32,922 bases of DNA from VFKI01 sp033762075. Its GTDB lineage: Bacteria; Pseudomonadota; Gammaproteobacteria; DSM-16500. The stretch's first letter is position 1. Each line of letters opens with the position of its first letter. A program made the translations under genes and the position numbers. Positions 1 to 8,404 of this stretch are shown here, piece by piece. Where the stretch lies: assembly GCA_033762075.1 (NCBI GenBank), contig JANRLY010000028.1:1-32922 (forward strand). Direction: 5' to 3'. Below the pieces are notes generated by a model, which did no database searches, was not told the DNA's origin, and saw only the letters and a program-made list of their open reading frames with translations.

Positions 1-4
1 TTGT

Positions 5-108
5 TGAAAAACGGTATCTTTCATATTCGTCCTTGAGCCTAAATGTGGTGTTTAGGGCGCTAATTTTAGCGCTTTCTCAAGGACGTTCAATATTTAAACC
101 GTTTTACC
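5..108. repeat. Long imperfect nested inverted repeat
   Basis: The outer arms are aaaaacggt (7-15) and accgtttt (about 99-106). The next arms are atattcgtccttgag (23-37) and ctcaaggacgttcaatat (76-93). The centre is the perfect palindrome gcgctaattttagcgc (57-72). I see no coding potential here. It could be a folded non-coding element or a bidirectional transcription end for the minus-strand helicase, but no clean T tract is attached. Confidence 0.4.
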
Positions 109-122
109 GGATGCTAGTGCGC

Positions 123-165
123 CTTCGCGGGAATGACAATTGTGCAACAAAGCCTTTTACAAAGG
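123..165. repeat. Half copy of the MITE-like repeat found at 14.56-14.77 kb
   Basis: The words cttcgcgggaatgacaatt and gcaacaaagcctttt match, in the same order, the right half of the intact element at about 14555-14775. Only one arm is present, followed by a degenerate purine-rich tail up to the helicase stop codon. The remaining intergenic bases (165-238) hold a short hairpin (tccctttacttaaaggga) and no gene I can support. Confidence 0.55.
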
Positions 166-238
166 GGGAAGAGTATACACACTCCATTTTTTGAGCGGGA
201 AGAGCCTACATACTCCCTTTACTTAAAGGGAAAAATTT

Positions 239-1696
239 TTACGCTCTTGCGCCTTCACGTCTTGAGTGGCTTGATTTCTGCGGAGGACGTTTGGAAAATT
301 TCCCGCCAAAGGAAGGTTTTCCTGATTTTTTAGCGAATGATTTCCCTTCGCCAAGTTTCTTGCCTTCACTGAATTTCTTATCACCGAACTTCTTGTCGCC
401 GAACTTCTTATCCCCAAATTTCTTGTCGCCGAATTTCTTATCCCCAAATTTCTTGTCGCCGAACTTTTTGTCACCCAATTTTTTATCCCCAAACCGCTTT
501 CCATCAGCAGAAGATGCGCCAAAAGATTTTTTACGATGACGAGGAGGAAATGAGTCTTGTTTTTTGTTGCTAGGTTCAAGCCCTGAAATGGTTTTACGCT
601 CTAGTGGTAATTTCATGAATTGTTCGATTTTTTTAACGTGACGAACATCCATGGAAGTGGCCAGCGAAATCGCAATGCCCTTTTTCCCTGCACGGCCTGT
701 ACGTCCAATACGGTGAACATAATCTTCAGAGAAACGGGGTAAATCAAAATTAAACACGTGAGAAATATCGTTGATATCAATTCCGCGTGCCGCAACGTCT
801 GTTGCCACTAAAAATTGAATTTTACCGCGACGCAATTGATCAATCGTGCGATTACGCACATTTTGTCTGAGGTCGCCATGCAAAGCACCTGCTGCTAATC
901 CTTGCTCACATAATTCGTCAGCCAATTCATCAGTCTGTCTTTTTGTCGCAGAAAAGATAATCGCACGAAAAACAGATTCTTCTTTCAAAAAGTGTAGCAA
1001 TAAACGCAATTTATGTTTTGCATTGTCTGCCATGTAAAGTTCTTGCGTGATCCGTGTCGGTGTGATTTTTTCACATAGGTCAATACGCACAGGTTGATTT
1101 AACAATTCTTTTACAATGCGCGTTAAGCGACTATCTAACGTAGCACTAAATAATAATGTTTGACGATCGGTTGGAATGGTTTTTGCAATGTGCTTAACAT
1201 CATCAATAAAACCCATATCTAACATGCGATCTGCTTCATCTAAAACAAGCATTTCAATATTGGATAAATGTAAACGACCTGAATCCATGTGATCCATCAG
1301 TCGACCAGGTGTTGCAATGACAATATCAACTTGACGTGATAATTGACGAATTTGTTGATGATACGGCATACCGCCCACCAAACTCACAATGCGTGGCTGC
1401 GTAAAACGACCATATTGACTAATCGCCTGTGTGATTTGATTAGCTAATTCGCGTGTCGGTGTTAAGATCAATGCACGCGGCCCTTTGGCTTGTGATTTAA
1501 TGGCCTGCAATTGATGCAGCATCGGCAACACAAATGCTGCTGTTTTCCCGGTTCCTGTTTGCGCAGTTGCCACCAAATCTTTACCCGATAAAACCACTGG
1601 AATAGCTTTTTCTTGGATAGGCGTTGGTTCTTTGTAATGACACATCTCTAATGCTTTAATGATCTGTGGATGTAAATTAAGTTCTGTAAATTTCAA
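239..1696 (-). CDS. rhlE: DEAD-box ATP-dependent RNA helicase, RhlE type
   Basis: This cytoplasmic ATP-dependent RNA helicase is of the type that works in ribosome assembly and RNA turnover. All superfamily-2 motifs are visible in 485 aa: Q motif around residue 27, Walker A AQTGTGKT (45-52), PTRELA, TPGR, DEAD (153-156), SAT (184-186), VATDVAARGIDI and HRIGRTGR (328-335). After about residue 375 comes a very basic tail with eight [FL]GDKK pentads, ending in Lys/Arg/Ser-rich sequence; such tails usually bind RNA. I chose TTG at 1696 as the start because GAGGA lies 7 nt upstream and MKFTELNLHP matches the usual RhlE N-terminus. An upstream ATG at 1750 would add 18 unlikely residues. It is divergent from the 583-aa protein gene. 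The subfamily name is an inference from overall layout. Confidence 0.9.
   Translation of the reverse strand: MKFTELNLHPQIIKALEMCHYKEPTPIQEKAIPVVLSGKDLVATAQTGTGKTAAFVLPMLHQLQAIKSQAKGPRALILTPTRELANQITQAISQYGRFTQPRIVSLVGGMPYHQQIRQLSRQVDIVIATPGRLMDHMDSGRLHLSNIEMLVLDEADRMLDMGFIDDVKHIAKTIPTDRQTLLFSATLDSRLTRIVKELLNQPVRIDLCEKITPTRITQELYMADNAKHKLRLLLHFLKEESVFRAIIFSATKRQTDELADELCEQGLAAGALHGDLRQNVRNRTIDQLRRGKIQFLVATDVAARGIDINDISHVFNFDLPRFSEDYVHRIGRTGRAGKKGIAISLATSMDVRHVKKIEQFMKLPLERKTISGLEPSNKKQDSFPPRHRKKSFGASSADGKRFGDKKLGDKKFGDKKFGDKKFGDKKFGDKKFGDKKFGDKKFSEGKKLGEGKSFAKKSGKPSFGGKFSKRPPQKSSHSRREGARA
375..494 (-). repeat. Eight tandem 15-bp units encoding GDKK[FL] pentads
   Basis: Eight 15-bp units run without interruption inside the 3' part of the helicase gene. 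The units alternate between two codon versions (ttcttatccccaaat and ttcttgtcgccgaat, plus-strand view), so the array probably grew partly in 30-bp steps. The period is a multiple of three, so copy-number change would keep the frame and only alter tail length. Confidence 0.9.
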
Positions 1697-2066
1697 GTGA
1701 AAGTCCTCGTTTATTAAATAAATGCAGCGCCTCTCCCGCAAGGCAAACAAATGCCTCGCGCTTTAGGTTTTAGCGCAATCGCTCATATCGTTATGTTTTA
1801 TCTGGTGGTATCAGTCAGGGCGCCCCTGCCTGATAAAAGATTGAAATCTGGGAGGGAATCCGTGTGCGTCTCTCTTGTTTCTAGGACGCATAAACATAAA
1901 ACAGCGGCGCAGTGTAGCACACCCCCGACCTTGGAATCAAAATCTATCGAACACGCCCTGAGAAGTTTAAAAATTTAATATTAAAATCAAATAGATACAT
2001 TAAGACTCTTTTCAAAATCCTCGCCTATACTTTAGTAAAGAATCAACGCAGAGCTGAGGGGTGCTT
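1697..2066. other. Divergent intergenic region with hairpin and promoter
   Basis: This 370-bp stretch lies between the helicase and the 583-aa protein gene. It contains a strong hairpin at 1810-1834 (11-bp arms atcagtcaggg and ccctgcctgat, one mismatch) and a short inverted repeat gcgcttt...tagcgc near 1758. A 75-codon open frame (1751-1978) has no good ribosome binding site and no recognisable features, so I do not call it a gene. The 3' end carries the promoter listed separately. Confidence 0.5.
2026..2031 (+). promoter_or_regulatory. Possible -10 box TATACT for the 583-aa protein gene
   Basis: TATACT lies 35 nt upstream of the start codon. No convincing -35 hexamer is found at 16-18 bp, so only the -10 is proposed. 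Confidence 0.3.
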
Positions 2067-3818
2067 ATGGCGTTCAATAGACTAGACGAAGACAAAGAAG
2101 AGTCGGAAGATGAAAAATCGCCACTCAGTCCACGCTCACAAGATTCTCTAAAAACTGACAAAGCCCGAATGAGCGGCAGTGAGCGCAGCTCATCTGATGG
2201 AGCGGAAAAACGAAACTCTAGTCTAATCGATAGAAAAAGCAGCGCACTCTACGAAGCATTACCAGAAGCAGTGGCAGGTAGAGGTCAAGCTGGCAAAGCA
2301 CGATTCCATGTCAACACTTACGATCAAAAATCTTATCTCATCAAAGAAGATCAACCTGAAACATGCGTTTTAGAAGGGTCAGCAAAATTTGTTTTATATG
2401 CCATTCCAGAAGCGCTCCAAAGTTGTATCCATCTGGCAACCACAAAAACTTTACACGATGAAGATGGCACAGAAAAAACTGTGACGCTTCAAAAAAAACT
2501 AGATAACGCCCAACCCTGGGATATTTTAATTCTCGGTAGAAAAAGATTTTCAAAAACACCCATCAGCGTGGAAGCCATATACCAGACAAACATTACACTC
2601 AACATTAACAACATGTCTGAAGAAGCACGTTGGAAATTTGCGATGGCATTATTTGCAAGTAATTTAGCGTGTGATGAAAGCTTACATACCGGACAATTCA
2701 TGGCTACGCTAAACGAATCAAATGAAATAACAAACATGACACGCATTGACCTCGGCGCGAGATTACGTTATGGCAAAAAAAGAATGGAAGAAAATGATTT
2801 CCAACTTCAAACGTCAAAACCGTACGCAAGCTCAGGGCAGCTTGGAAAAGACTATATTTCATATTATTTATCGCAGCCTGATTTGCGAATAAAATATTTG
2901 CATATTTGGGCGCAAAATAAAGAAAATATTCCAGAGGAAAAAATAGCTGAGGCAAGTGTTACTAGCTTTTTGGATGCATTACACGAAATCCCACAAGATC
3001 AGCAAGAGGAAGCTCTCATCAACATTTATAAAGTTATCGCGGCAAACTCACGCAATGAGAAACAAGCTATCAAAGTATTTTCAGCATTTGACCTCAAGAC
3101 AAAAATTGAATTTACAACAGAAATTCTAAAAGAAATTCAAATAACCAATATCCGAAGTATGCGCAAAAACGCGCGCATGGAAATTAGCGAAAGCGTCAAA
3201 AGCTCATGCGACATCTTAGATCTTTCTGATAAAACAAAGTTTGATATTTTTAAAATATTTAACTGGAAAAAAGCAAATGAGGATATAACACTAGAAAAGA
3301 ATGATAACGACAATGCAAATGTCATTTCAGAACTTTTTAAAAAGATTCACAAAGAAATAAACAACGAGCATCCCATGACTCGAGAACAAATTCATGCAAT
3401 GCAAACACTACTCAAACATCTTCAAACGAGCATCACTTGTCAATCCATGTACGATCCTGAAAAAAATCTATCAGATGAATTAAAGTCACTGGAAAAATTG
3501 ACACTTCAATTTGACCTCATGGAAAAGCTTGAACAATATTCAGAACATTTACCGAGTAGTGCAAAAAAATCTTTAGTGGAAGATGCCCTCAGAGATCTCA
3601 TTACGCGAGAACCGACACACATCATCACAGATGCATTTCTTGAAGCCATTGCCGAACATAGAGACACTGGTTTCCTTTCGTTTTTCAGTCCTGAAAGAAG
3701 CAAAGGCAGCCTCCTGGGTGACGAACTCAGACCCTTACTGTCACGTTACGCGCAATTGACCCAAGCTCCCCCCTTAGAAGCAGGAGCATTCAATCCGAGT
3801 AACTTTCCGCACCAATAA
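2067..3818 (+). CDS. Unknown 583-aa protein, possible atypical kinase-like N-terminal domain
   Basis: I do not recognise this gene. ATG at 2067 is preferred over GTG at 2061 because GAGGGG sits 5-6 nt upstream. Residues 1-60 are polar, Ser/Glu/Lys-rich and probably disordered. A folded region follows. Within it, YLIK near residue 92, then D-E-S-L-H-T-G-Q (about 203-210) and T-R-I-D-L-G-A-R-L-R-Y (about 225-235) resemble the ATP-lysine, catalytic loop and metal-binding Asp of atypical lipid or protein kinases. Legionella effectors such as LepB carry comparable D-x-H-x-x-N ... RIDFGA patterns. The rest is helical and charged. No signal peptide or membrane segment is present. Position next to housekeeping genes gives no functional clue. 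A translocated effector is possible, but this is inference. Confidence 0.75.
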   Translation: MAFNRLDEDKEESEDEKSPLSPRSQDSLKTDKARMSGSERSSSDGAEKRNSSLIDRKSSALYEALPEAVAGRGQAGKARFHVNTYDQKSYLIKEDQPETCVLEGSAKFVLYAIPEALQSCIHLATTKTLHDEDGTEKTVTLQKKLDNAQPWDILILGRKRFSKTPISVEAIYQTNITLNINNMSEEARWKFAMALFASNLACDESLHTGQFMATLNESNEITNMTRIDLGARLRYGKKRMEENDFQLQTSKPYASSGQLGKDYISYYLSQPDLRIKYLHIWAQNKENIPEEKIAEASVTSFLDALHEIPQDQQEEALINIYKVIAANSRNEKQAIKVFSAFDLKTKIEFTTEILKEIQITNIRSMRKNARMEISESVKSSCDILDLSDKTKFDIFKIFNWKKANEDITLEKNDNDNANVISELFKKIHKEINNEHPMTREQIHAMQTLLKHLQTSITCQSMYDPEKNLSDELKSLEKLTLQFDLMEKLEQYSEHLPSSAKKSLVEDALRDLITREPTHIITDAFLEAIAEHRDTGFLSFFSPERSKGSLLGDELRPLLSRYAQLTQAPPLEAGAFNPSNFPHQ

Positions 3819-3855
3819 CAGATATAATAACGGTTTCCATTGCGGGTCCTCGTTC

Positions 3856-4914
3856 ATGAAGAAAGTGTTTCTGTTAACATTATTAGCTTATTTCTTTCTG
3901 TGGCTACCGACAGCGTATGCCGTCAGAATGAAATCTCTCTACGAAGTTGATGTCCCTGTAGCGTCTCAACAAGCTAGTCTCAGAGCAGAGGCTTTTCGTA
4001 AAGGATTAACACAAGTCTTAATTCGCGCTAGCGGCAACACGAACATCGCTCAAAACCCTCATATGAGACCATCACTCGCACATGCTGAAGCTTTAGTCGA
4101 TGAATACAGTTATGCCCCCTCACATACTCCTCCACCGGCTCCTCCATACTTATTACAAATTCATTTCGACCCGAGCGTAGTGAATCATGCACTGCGCGCA
4201 GCGAATGCTCCTCTCTGGGGCGAAAATCGTCCTCTCATTATTTTCTGGCTCACGAATAACTTATCTGCCGAAGGCGTGCATATTATTTCTTCGGACTCTG
4301 ACTTGGATCTCACAACATCACTTAAAAAAACCGCAGACCGTCGCGGTATCCCTATTATTTTTCCACTCATGGATCTCTCCGAAGTCGGGCATATTTCCAT
4401 CATGGATATTGGCACCAATAATTTTGCTATTTTATTAAACGCCTCTAAACGTTACGCAAGCGACGTTATTCTTGCTGGACGTTTGTTTCATGATGTCAGC
4501 GGTTACCATTTGACTGCGACTTTACAGTTTCAAAATGACCAACTTAAATGGGACGTGACCGGTGAAAGCGTGCCCACTGTTTTATCAGGCATGGTCGATC
4601 GCATTGCAGATGCTTTGGCAACTCGTTATGCAAGCGTGATGACAGAGCAAATTCAATCGGACGTACAAATCACCATCACCCAAATCGAACAATCCACCGA
4701 TATCGATAAATGCCTTCAATACCTCGAACGTCTCCCGCCGGTCGCAAGCATCCGCATTTTACAAGTCAATGGGCAAAGCGTGGTGCTACAAATCAGCCTG
4801 CGTGGTACCCTATCCTCACTGATAGAAGCAATTTCGACGGATCAACACTTGATACCCGTCACCAATATAAACCAACAACAGAATCCTGATCTTATTTGGC
4901 AATGGAAAGGTTAA
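3856..4914 (+). CDS. DUF2066 family exported protein
   Basis: This 352-aa protein begins with a clear signal peptide (KKVFLLTLLAYFFLWLPTAYA), so it is probably exported to the periplasm. The following region, with Y-E-V-D-V-P-V and the stretch R-A-E-A-F-R-K-G-L-T-Q-V-L-I-R-A-S-G, is the typical start of the DUF2066 family, where such proteins are about this length and of unknown function. Its stop is 2 nt before the start of the PerM-type gene. The DUF2066-perM-hda order is common in gammaproteobacteria, so cotranscription is likely. No catalytic residues can be assigned. Confidence 0.85.
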   Translation: MKKVFLLTLLAYFFLWLPTAYAVRMKSLYEVDVPVASQQASLRAEAFRKGLTQVLIRASGNTNIAQNPHMRPSLAHAEALVDEYSYAPSHTPPPAPPYLLQIHFDPSVVNHALRAANAPLWGENRPLIIFWLTNNLSAEGVHIISSDSDLDLTTSLKKTADRRGIPIIFPLMDLSEVGHISIMDIGTNNFAILLNASKRYASDVILAGRLFHDVSGYHLTATLQFQNDQLKWDVTGESVPTVLSGMVDRIADALATRYASVMTEQIQSDVQITITQIEQSTDIDKCLQYLERLPPVASIRILQVNGQSVVLQISLRGTLSSLIEAISTDQHLIPVTNINQQQNPDLIWQWKG

Positions 4915-4916
4915 CT

Positions 4917-5942
4917 ATGAAACTCAATCCTTTTTTTCCCTTCATTTTCGCAGGCATACTCGGCACGATTATTTATTTTATTGCACCGATTTTACCGCCT
5001 TTTTTAATTGGCGCCTTACTCGCCTGGCTCTCTAATCCTTTAGTTGAAGCCATGACTCGCCGCAAAATACCCCGAATCCTAGCAGTCTTATTGATGTTTC
5101 TTGTATTTCTCATACTCTTGCTCGTTTTCCTGCTCTGGGTGATCCCACTCATTACTACGCAGCTCACACATCTGGCACACTTTATCCCCAACGGCATCGC
5201 CTTTTTACAAGAGCGTGTTTTACCTGGGTTAGCAAACTTTTCGGCGATTGATTCAAACTCTCTGCAAAAATTACTTGTGGATAACTGGGCAAAAGCCGGC
5301 GGTGCCGCTGGCTGGGTTTTAAAAACCACTGTTCAGTCTGGCATGACACTTTTGAAATGGGCGGGACAAACTCTTTTAACCATCGTTGTCGCATTTTATT
5401 TACTCTATGATTGGGATCGCGTATTAAATAGTATTTGCGCTATGTTACCGCGTCGCCGCGCGTCCACTGTGATTTCTTTTGCAGAAGAATGCGATGCTGT
5501 TTTATCAGCTTTTTTCCGCGGACAACTCACCGTCATGTTAACACTCGGCATCATTTACGCCGTTGGTTTAACATTGCTCGGCATCCAAGTGGGGGTGTTA
5601 ATTGGTTTAGTCACAGGCTTACTTGCAATCATTCCCTACTTAGGCGTTGGAGTTGGTTTAATTTCTGCGAGCATTGTTGCATGGGTGCAAACAGGTAATT
5701 GGCATGCAATGTTACCCGTCTTTGTTTTATTTTTAATTGTGCAATCACTCGACGCTATGTTTATCACCCCTAAACTCGTCGGACATCGCATTGGATTACA
5801 TCCGCTTGTCGTGATTTTCGCGATCCTTACCGGAGGTACATTATTTGGTTTCACTGGTGTTTTACTTGCTTTACCAGCAGCTGCAGTGATTCGAGTATTA
5901 TTACGATTTCTTAATCATCATTATCGTGAATCTTTCCAATGA
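4917..5942 (+). CDS. perM: AI-2E family transporter, PerM type
   Basis: This 341-aa inner-membrane protein has about seven or eight hydrophobic segments. It starts with two near the N-terminus (FFPFIFAGILGTIIYFIAP; ILAVLLMFLVFLILLLVFLL), followed by a soluble loop and a dense C-terminal set. That is the layout of the AI-2E/UPF0118 (PerM) exporter family, whose members include autoinducer-2 exporters and Na+/H+ antiporters; the substrate cannot be read from sequence. ATG at 4917 is chosen because GGAAAGG lies 6 nt upstream and the gene then begins just after the DUF2066 stop. An in-frame ATG at 4896 would overlap that gene. Its stop overlaps the hda start (ATGA). Confidence 0.88.
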   Translation: MKLNPFFPFIFAGILGTIIYFIAPILPPFLIGALLAWLSNPLVEAMTRRKIPRILAVLLMFLVFLILLLVFLLWVIPLITTQLTHLAHFIPNGIAFLQERVLPGLANFSAIDSNSLQKLLVDNWAKAGGAAGWVLKTTVQSGMTLLKWAGQTLLTIVVAFYLLYDWDRVLNSICAMLPRRRASTVISFAEECDAVLSAFFRGQLTVMLTLGIIYAVGLTLLGIQVGVLIGLVTGLLAIIPYLGVGVGLISASIVAWVQTGNWHAMLPVFVLFLIVQSLDAMFITPKLVGHRIGLHPLVVIFAILTGGTLFGFTGVLLALPAAAVIRVLLRFLNHHYRESFQ

Positions 5943-6643
5943 AAAATGCTATCCACCAACTGACACTTGGTGTCAGCTTAAAAGATCATGCGACATTCGA
6001 TAATTATTTCTCAGGAAGTAACACTCATCTCGTGCAAGAACTTTTCAAAGCAGCACAAGGTTCTTCTTCACAACGCGTGATTTATTTTTATGGTGCGGGT
6101 GGACAAGGATTCACCCATCTCTTACAAGCAAGTTGCCACGAAGCACATCGTCAACGTCGCACTGCAGCGTATCTTCCTTTTGCAGACTATAAAAATTTTT
6201 CCCCTGCACTCTTCGAAGGACTCGAAACATTAAACTTAGTGTGTTTCGATGACACTCATCTCATCGCAGGCGTTCCACAATGGGAAGAAGCTTTTTTTCA
6301 CGCATTCAATCGCATTTATGATGCAGGCGGCACACTGATTTTCACAGCCAATTGTTCGCCCCGTCAGGCTGGATTTCGCTTACCTGATTTAGTATCACGT
6401 TTATCCTGGGGAATTGTTTTTCAATTACAACCGCTCACCGATGTCGAAAAACTTGCAATGCTCATGATGCGCGCGCAACGTCGCGGCATGACGCTCTCTG
6501 AAGAAGTTGGACGTTTCATTTTAACGCATTGCCCGCGTCACATGTCTACGTTATGCACGGCACTCGATGTGCTTGATCGCACATCACTCGCTGCACAACG
6601 TCGCTTAACTATTCCATTTGTCAAAACTGTTTTAGAAATCTAG
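5939..6643 (+). CDS. hda: DnaA regulatory inactivator Hda
   Basis: This is a 234-aa AAA+ protein of the DnaA/Hda family. Hda bound to the DNA-loaded beta clamp stimulates hydrolysis of DnaA-bound ATP and so limits replication initiation. The N-terminal QLTLGV (residues 7-12) is the clamp-binding motif, followed by the typical H-A-T-F-D-N-Y-F. The Walker A region is degenerate (GAGGQGFTHLL), as is usual in Hda. A Walker B-like VCFDDTH and an arginine-finger-like region near FRLPDLVSRL follow. Length matches E. coli Hda (233 aa). The start overlaps the upstream stop by four bases, indicating translational coupling. Confidence 0.92.
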   Translation: MKNAIHQLTLGVSLKDHATFDNYFSGSNTHLVQELFKAAQGSSSQRVIYFYGAGGQGFTHLLQASCHEAHRQRRTAAYLPFADYKNFSPALFEGLETLNLVCFDDTHLIAGVPQWEEAFFHAFNRIYDAGGTLIFTANCSPRQAGFRLPDLVSRLSWGIVFQLQPLTDVEKLAMLMMRAQRRGMTLSEEVGRFILTHCPRHMSTLCTALDVLDRTSLAAQRRLTIPFVKTVLEI

Positions 6644-6651
6644 GAGAAGCA

Positions 6652-7956
6652 ATGACACACATCAGACACATTCGCGGTTATGAAATTTTAGATTCTCGCG
6701 GCAATCCTACAGTGATGGCAGAAGTTGCTTTACAGTCAGGTTGTCAAGGTCGCGCAGCTGTCCCTTCTGGCGCATCCACGGGATCACGCGAAGCACTTGA
6801 ATTACGCGATCAAGATCCCAAACGTTATTTAGGCAAAGGCGTTTTAAAAGCCGTGCATAACATCAACACGGAGGTCAATCGCGCACTGGATGGTTTTGAT
6901 GCAGCAAATCAAGAGCATTTGGATCAATGTTTAATTGAATTAGATGGCACACCAAATCGCGGATATTTAGGCGCAAATGCCATACTCGCTGTTTCACTCG
7001 CCGCAGCAAAAGCAGTTGCCGCCGATCGAGATATCCCACTGTATCGTTATCTCGGTCATGGCGATACTTTTCATTTACCTGTTCCCATGATGAATATTTT
7101 AAATGGCGGCGCACACGCAGATAATAATCTCGACATTCAAGAATTTATGATTTTACCCATTGGTGCACCCACCTTTGCAGAAGCACTACGTTACGGCACA
7201 GAAGTATTTCAACATCTCAAAAAATTATTACATGAACGCAAACTCAATACGAATGTTGGCGATGAAGGAGGCTTTGCACCGAATCTTCCAAATCATCAAG
7301 CAGCATTAGATCTCATTGTTGAAGCGATCAAACGCGCAGGATATCAGCCCGGTCGAGATATTTATTTAGGGCTCGATGTCGCAGCGAACGAATTATATCG
7401 CGACAAACAGTATCATTTAACCGCAGAAAATCGCACGCTTTCCGCCAATGATTTCATCGATTATTTTGCTGAACTAGTCGATCGTTATCCGATTGTGAGC
7501 ATAGAAGATGGCATGGCAGAAGACGACTGGGATGGCTGGCGTCAATTGACTGAGCGTTTAGGTCAACGCATTCAATTAGTCGGCGATGATGTTTTTGTCA
7601 CGAATCCAGCCATTTTAGAAAAAGGCATTGCAGAACATATTGCTAATGCATTATTGGTTAAACCCAATCAAATTGGCACACTCACAGAAACACTCACCGC
7701 AATGCGCATCGCAAAAGCTGCAAAATATAATACGATTTTGTCGCATCGCTCCGGTGAAACAGAAGATACAACGATTGCAGATCTCGCCGTCGGCACAGAT
7801 GCAGGTCAAATTAAAACCGGCTCACTCTGTCGCTCTGATCGTGTTGCAAAGTATAATCGTTTATTACAAATTGCTTATGAGCTAGGGAATCACGGGGTAT
7901 ATGCAGGTCAAAGCGTTTTTAAACAATTTAATTGTTTCGCTTCGGTAACAGGATGA
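6652..7956 (+). CDS. eno: Enolase (phosphopyruvate hydratase)
   Basis: Enolase converts 2-phosphoglycerate to phosphoenolpyruvate in glycolysis and also scaffolds the RNA degradosome. The 434-aa length is normal. Signature stretches are ILDSRGNPTV, VPSGASTG, NGGAHADN, NVGDEGGFAPN (about 201-211), SIEDGMAEDDW, LLVKPNQIGT and SHRSGETEDT (364-373), covering the Mg2+ ligands and the catalytic Lys/Glu/His set. AGGAGA lies just upstream of the ATG. It follows hda by 8 nt and overlaps ftsB, so it belongs to the same transcript as its neighbours. Confidence 0.98.
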   Translation: MTHIRHIRGYEILDSRGNPTVMAEVALQSGCQGRAAVPSGASTGSREALELRDQDPKRYLGKGVLKAVHNINTEVNRALDGFDAANQEHLDQCLIELDGTPNRGYLGANAILAVSLAAAKAVAADRDIPLYRYLGHGDTFHLPVPMMNILNGGAHADNNLDIQEFMILPIGAPTFAEALRYGTEVFQHLKKLLHERKLNTNVGDEGGFAPNLPNHQAALDLIVEAIKRAGYQPGRDIYLGLDVAANELYRDKQYHLTAENRTLSANDFIDYFAELVDRYPIVSIEDGMAEDDWDGWRQLTERLGQRIQLVGDDVFVTNPAILEKGIAEHIANALLVKPNQIGTLTETLTAMRIAKAAKYNTILSHRSGETEDTTIADLAVGTDAGQIKTGSLCRSDRVAKYNRLLQIAYELGNHGVYAGQSVFKQFNCFASVTG

Positions 7957-8246
7957 TGCGCATGCGCATTTTATTGATATGTTTGCTTGCAGTGTTAATT
8001 TTTTTACAATATCGTTTATGGTTCCAACCAGGCGGGATTATTAACATGCTGCGTATGCGTTCAGAAGTCACGAAAGCCGAAGCCGCAAACGACACACTGA
8101 AACAACGTAACAATGATTTACAATTACAAGTCCAACGTCTTCATCAAGGACAAGATGCCATCGAGTCACGTGCTCGCCAGGAACTTGGCATGATTAAGAA
8201 AGGTGAAGTCTTTTACCAAATGGCACAAACTGAGCATAAAGATTAA
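7953..8246 (+). CDS. ftsB: Cell division protein FtsB
   Basis: This small bitopic septum protein is part of the FtsQ-FtsB-FtsL complex that activates septal peptidoglycan synthesis. It has a short cytoplasmic start, one transmembrane helix (ILLICLLAVLIFLQYRLWF), the LQYxLWF...GG signature, and a periplasmic coiled coil. The end, RARQELGMIKKGEVFYQ, is typical of FtsB. Position directly after eno is the conserved arrangement. The start is uncertain: ATG at 7953 overlaps the eno stop, ATG at 7956 is adjacent, and ATG at 7962 has AGGA at better spacing. All give nearly the same protein of 94-97 aa. Confidence 0.92.
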   Translation: MMRMRILLICLLAVLIFLQYRLWFQPGGIINMLRMRSEVTKAEAANDTLKQRNNDLQLQVQRLHQGQDAIESRARQELGMIKKGEVFYQMAQTEHKD

Positions 8247-8262
8247 AGGATAGCTAAACTGT

Positions 8263-8349
8263 GTCATTCCCGCGAAGGCGGGAAACCATCCTGATAATGG
8301 CACTTCGAATAGCAAGGATAAATGGATTCCCGCTTTCGCGGGAATGACA
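8263..8349. repeat. Inverted-repeat element between ftsB and surE
   Basis: The left arm tcattcccgcgaaggcggga and the right arm attcccgctttcgcgggaat are inverted copies around a spacer of about 40 bp. The same arm sequence forms the inner arms of the element at 14.56-14.77 kb. This is a dispersed non-coding repeat, probably transcribed as a hairpin in the ftsB-surE leader. Confidence 0.75.
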
Positions 8350-8404
8350 GAGCTTAATGAAGACCAACAAAATACCGCACACACATAAGGACTGAGCATT
8401 TACA

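Noticed and set aside
133..333. 66-codon plus-strand frame starting in the half MITE
   Set aside because: It runs antisense into the helicase gene, starts within a repeat and has no ribosome binding site.
1751..1978. 75-codon plus-strand open frame between the helicase and the 583-aa gene
   Set aside because: It has no good ribosome binding site, no recognisable family, runs through a strong hairpin and shows unnatural composition in its second half.
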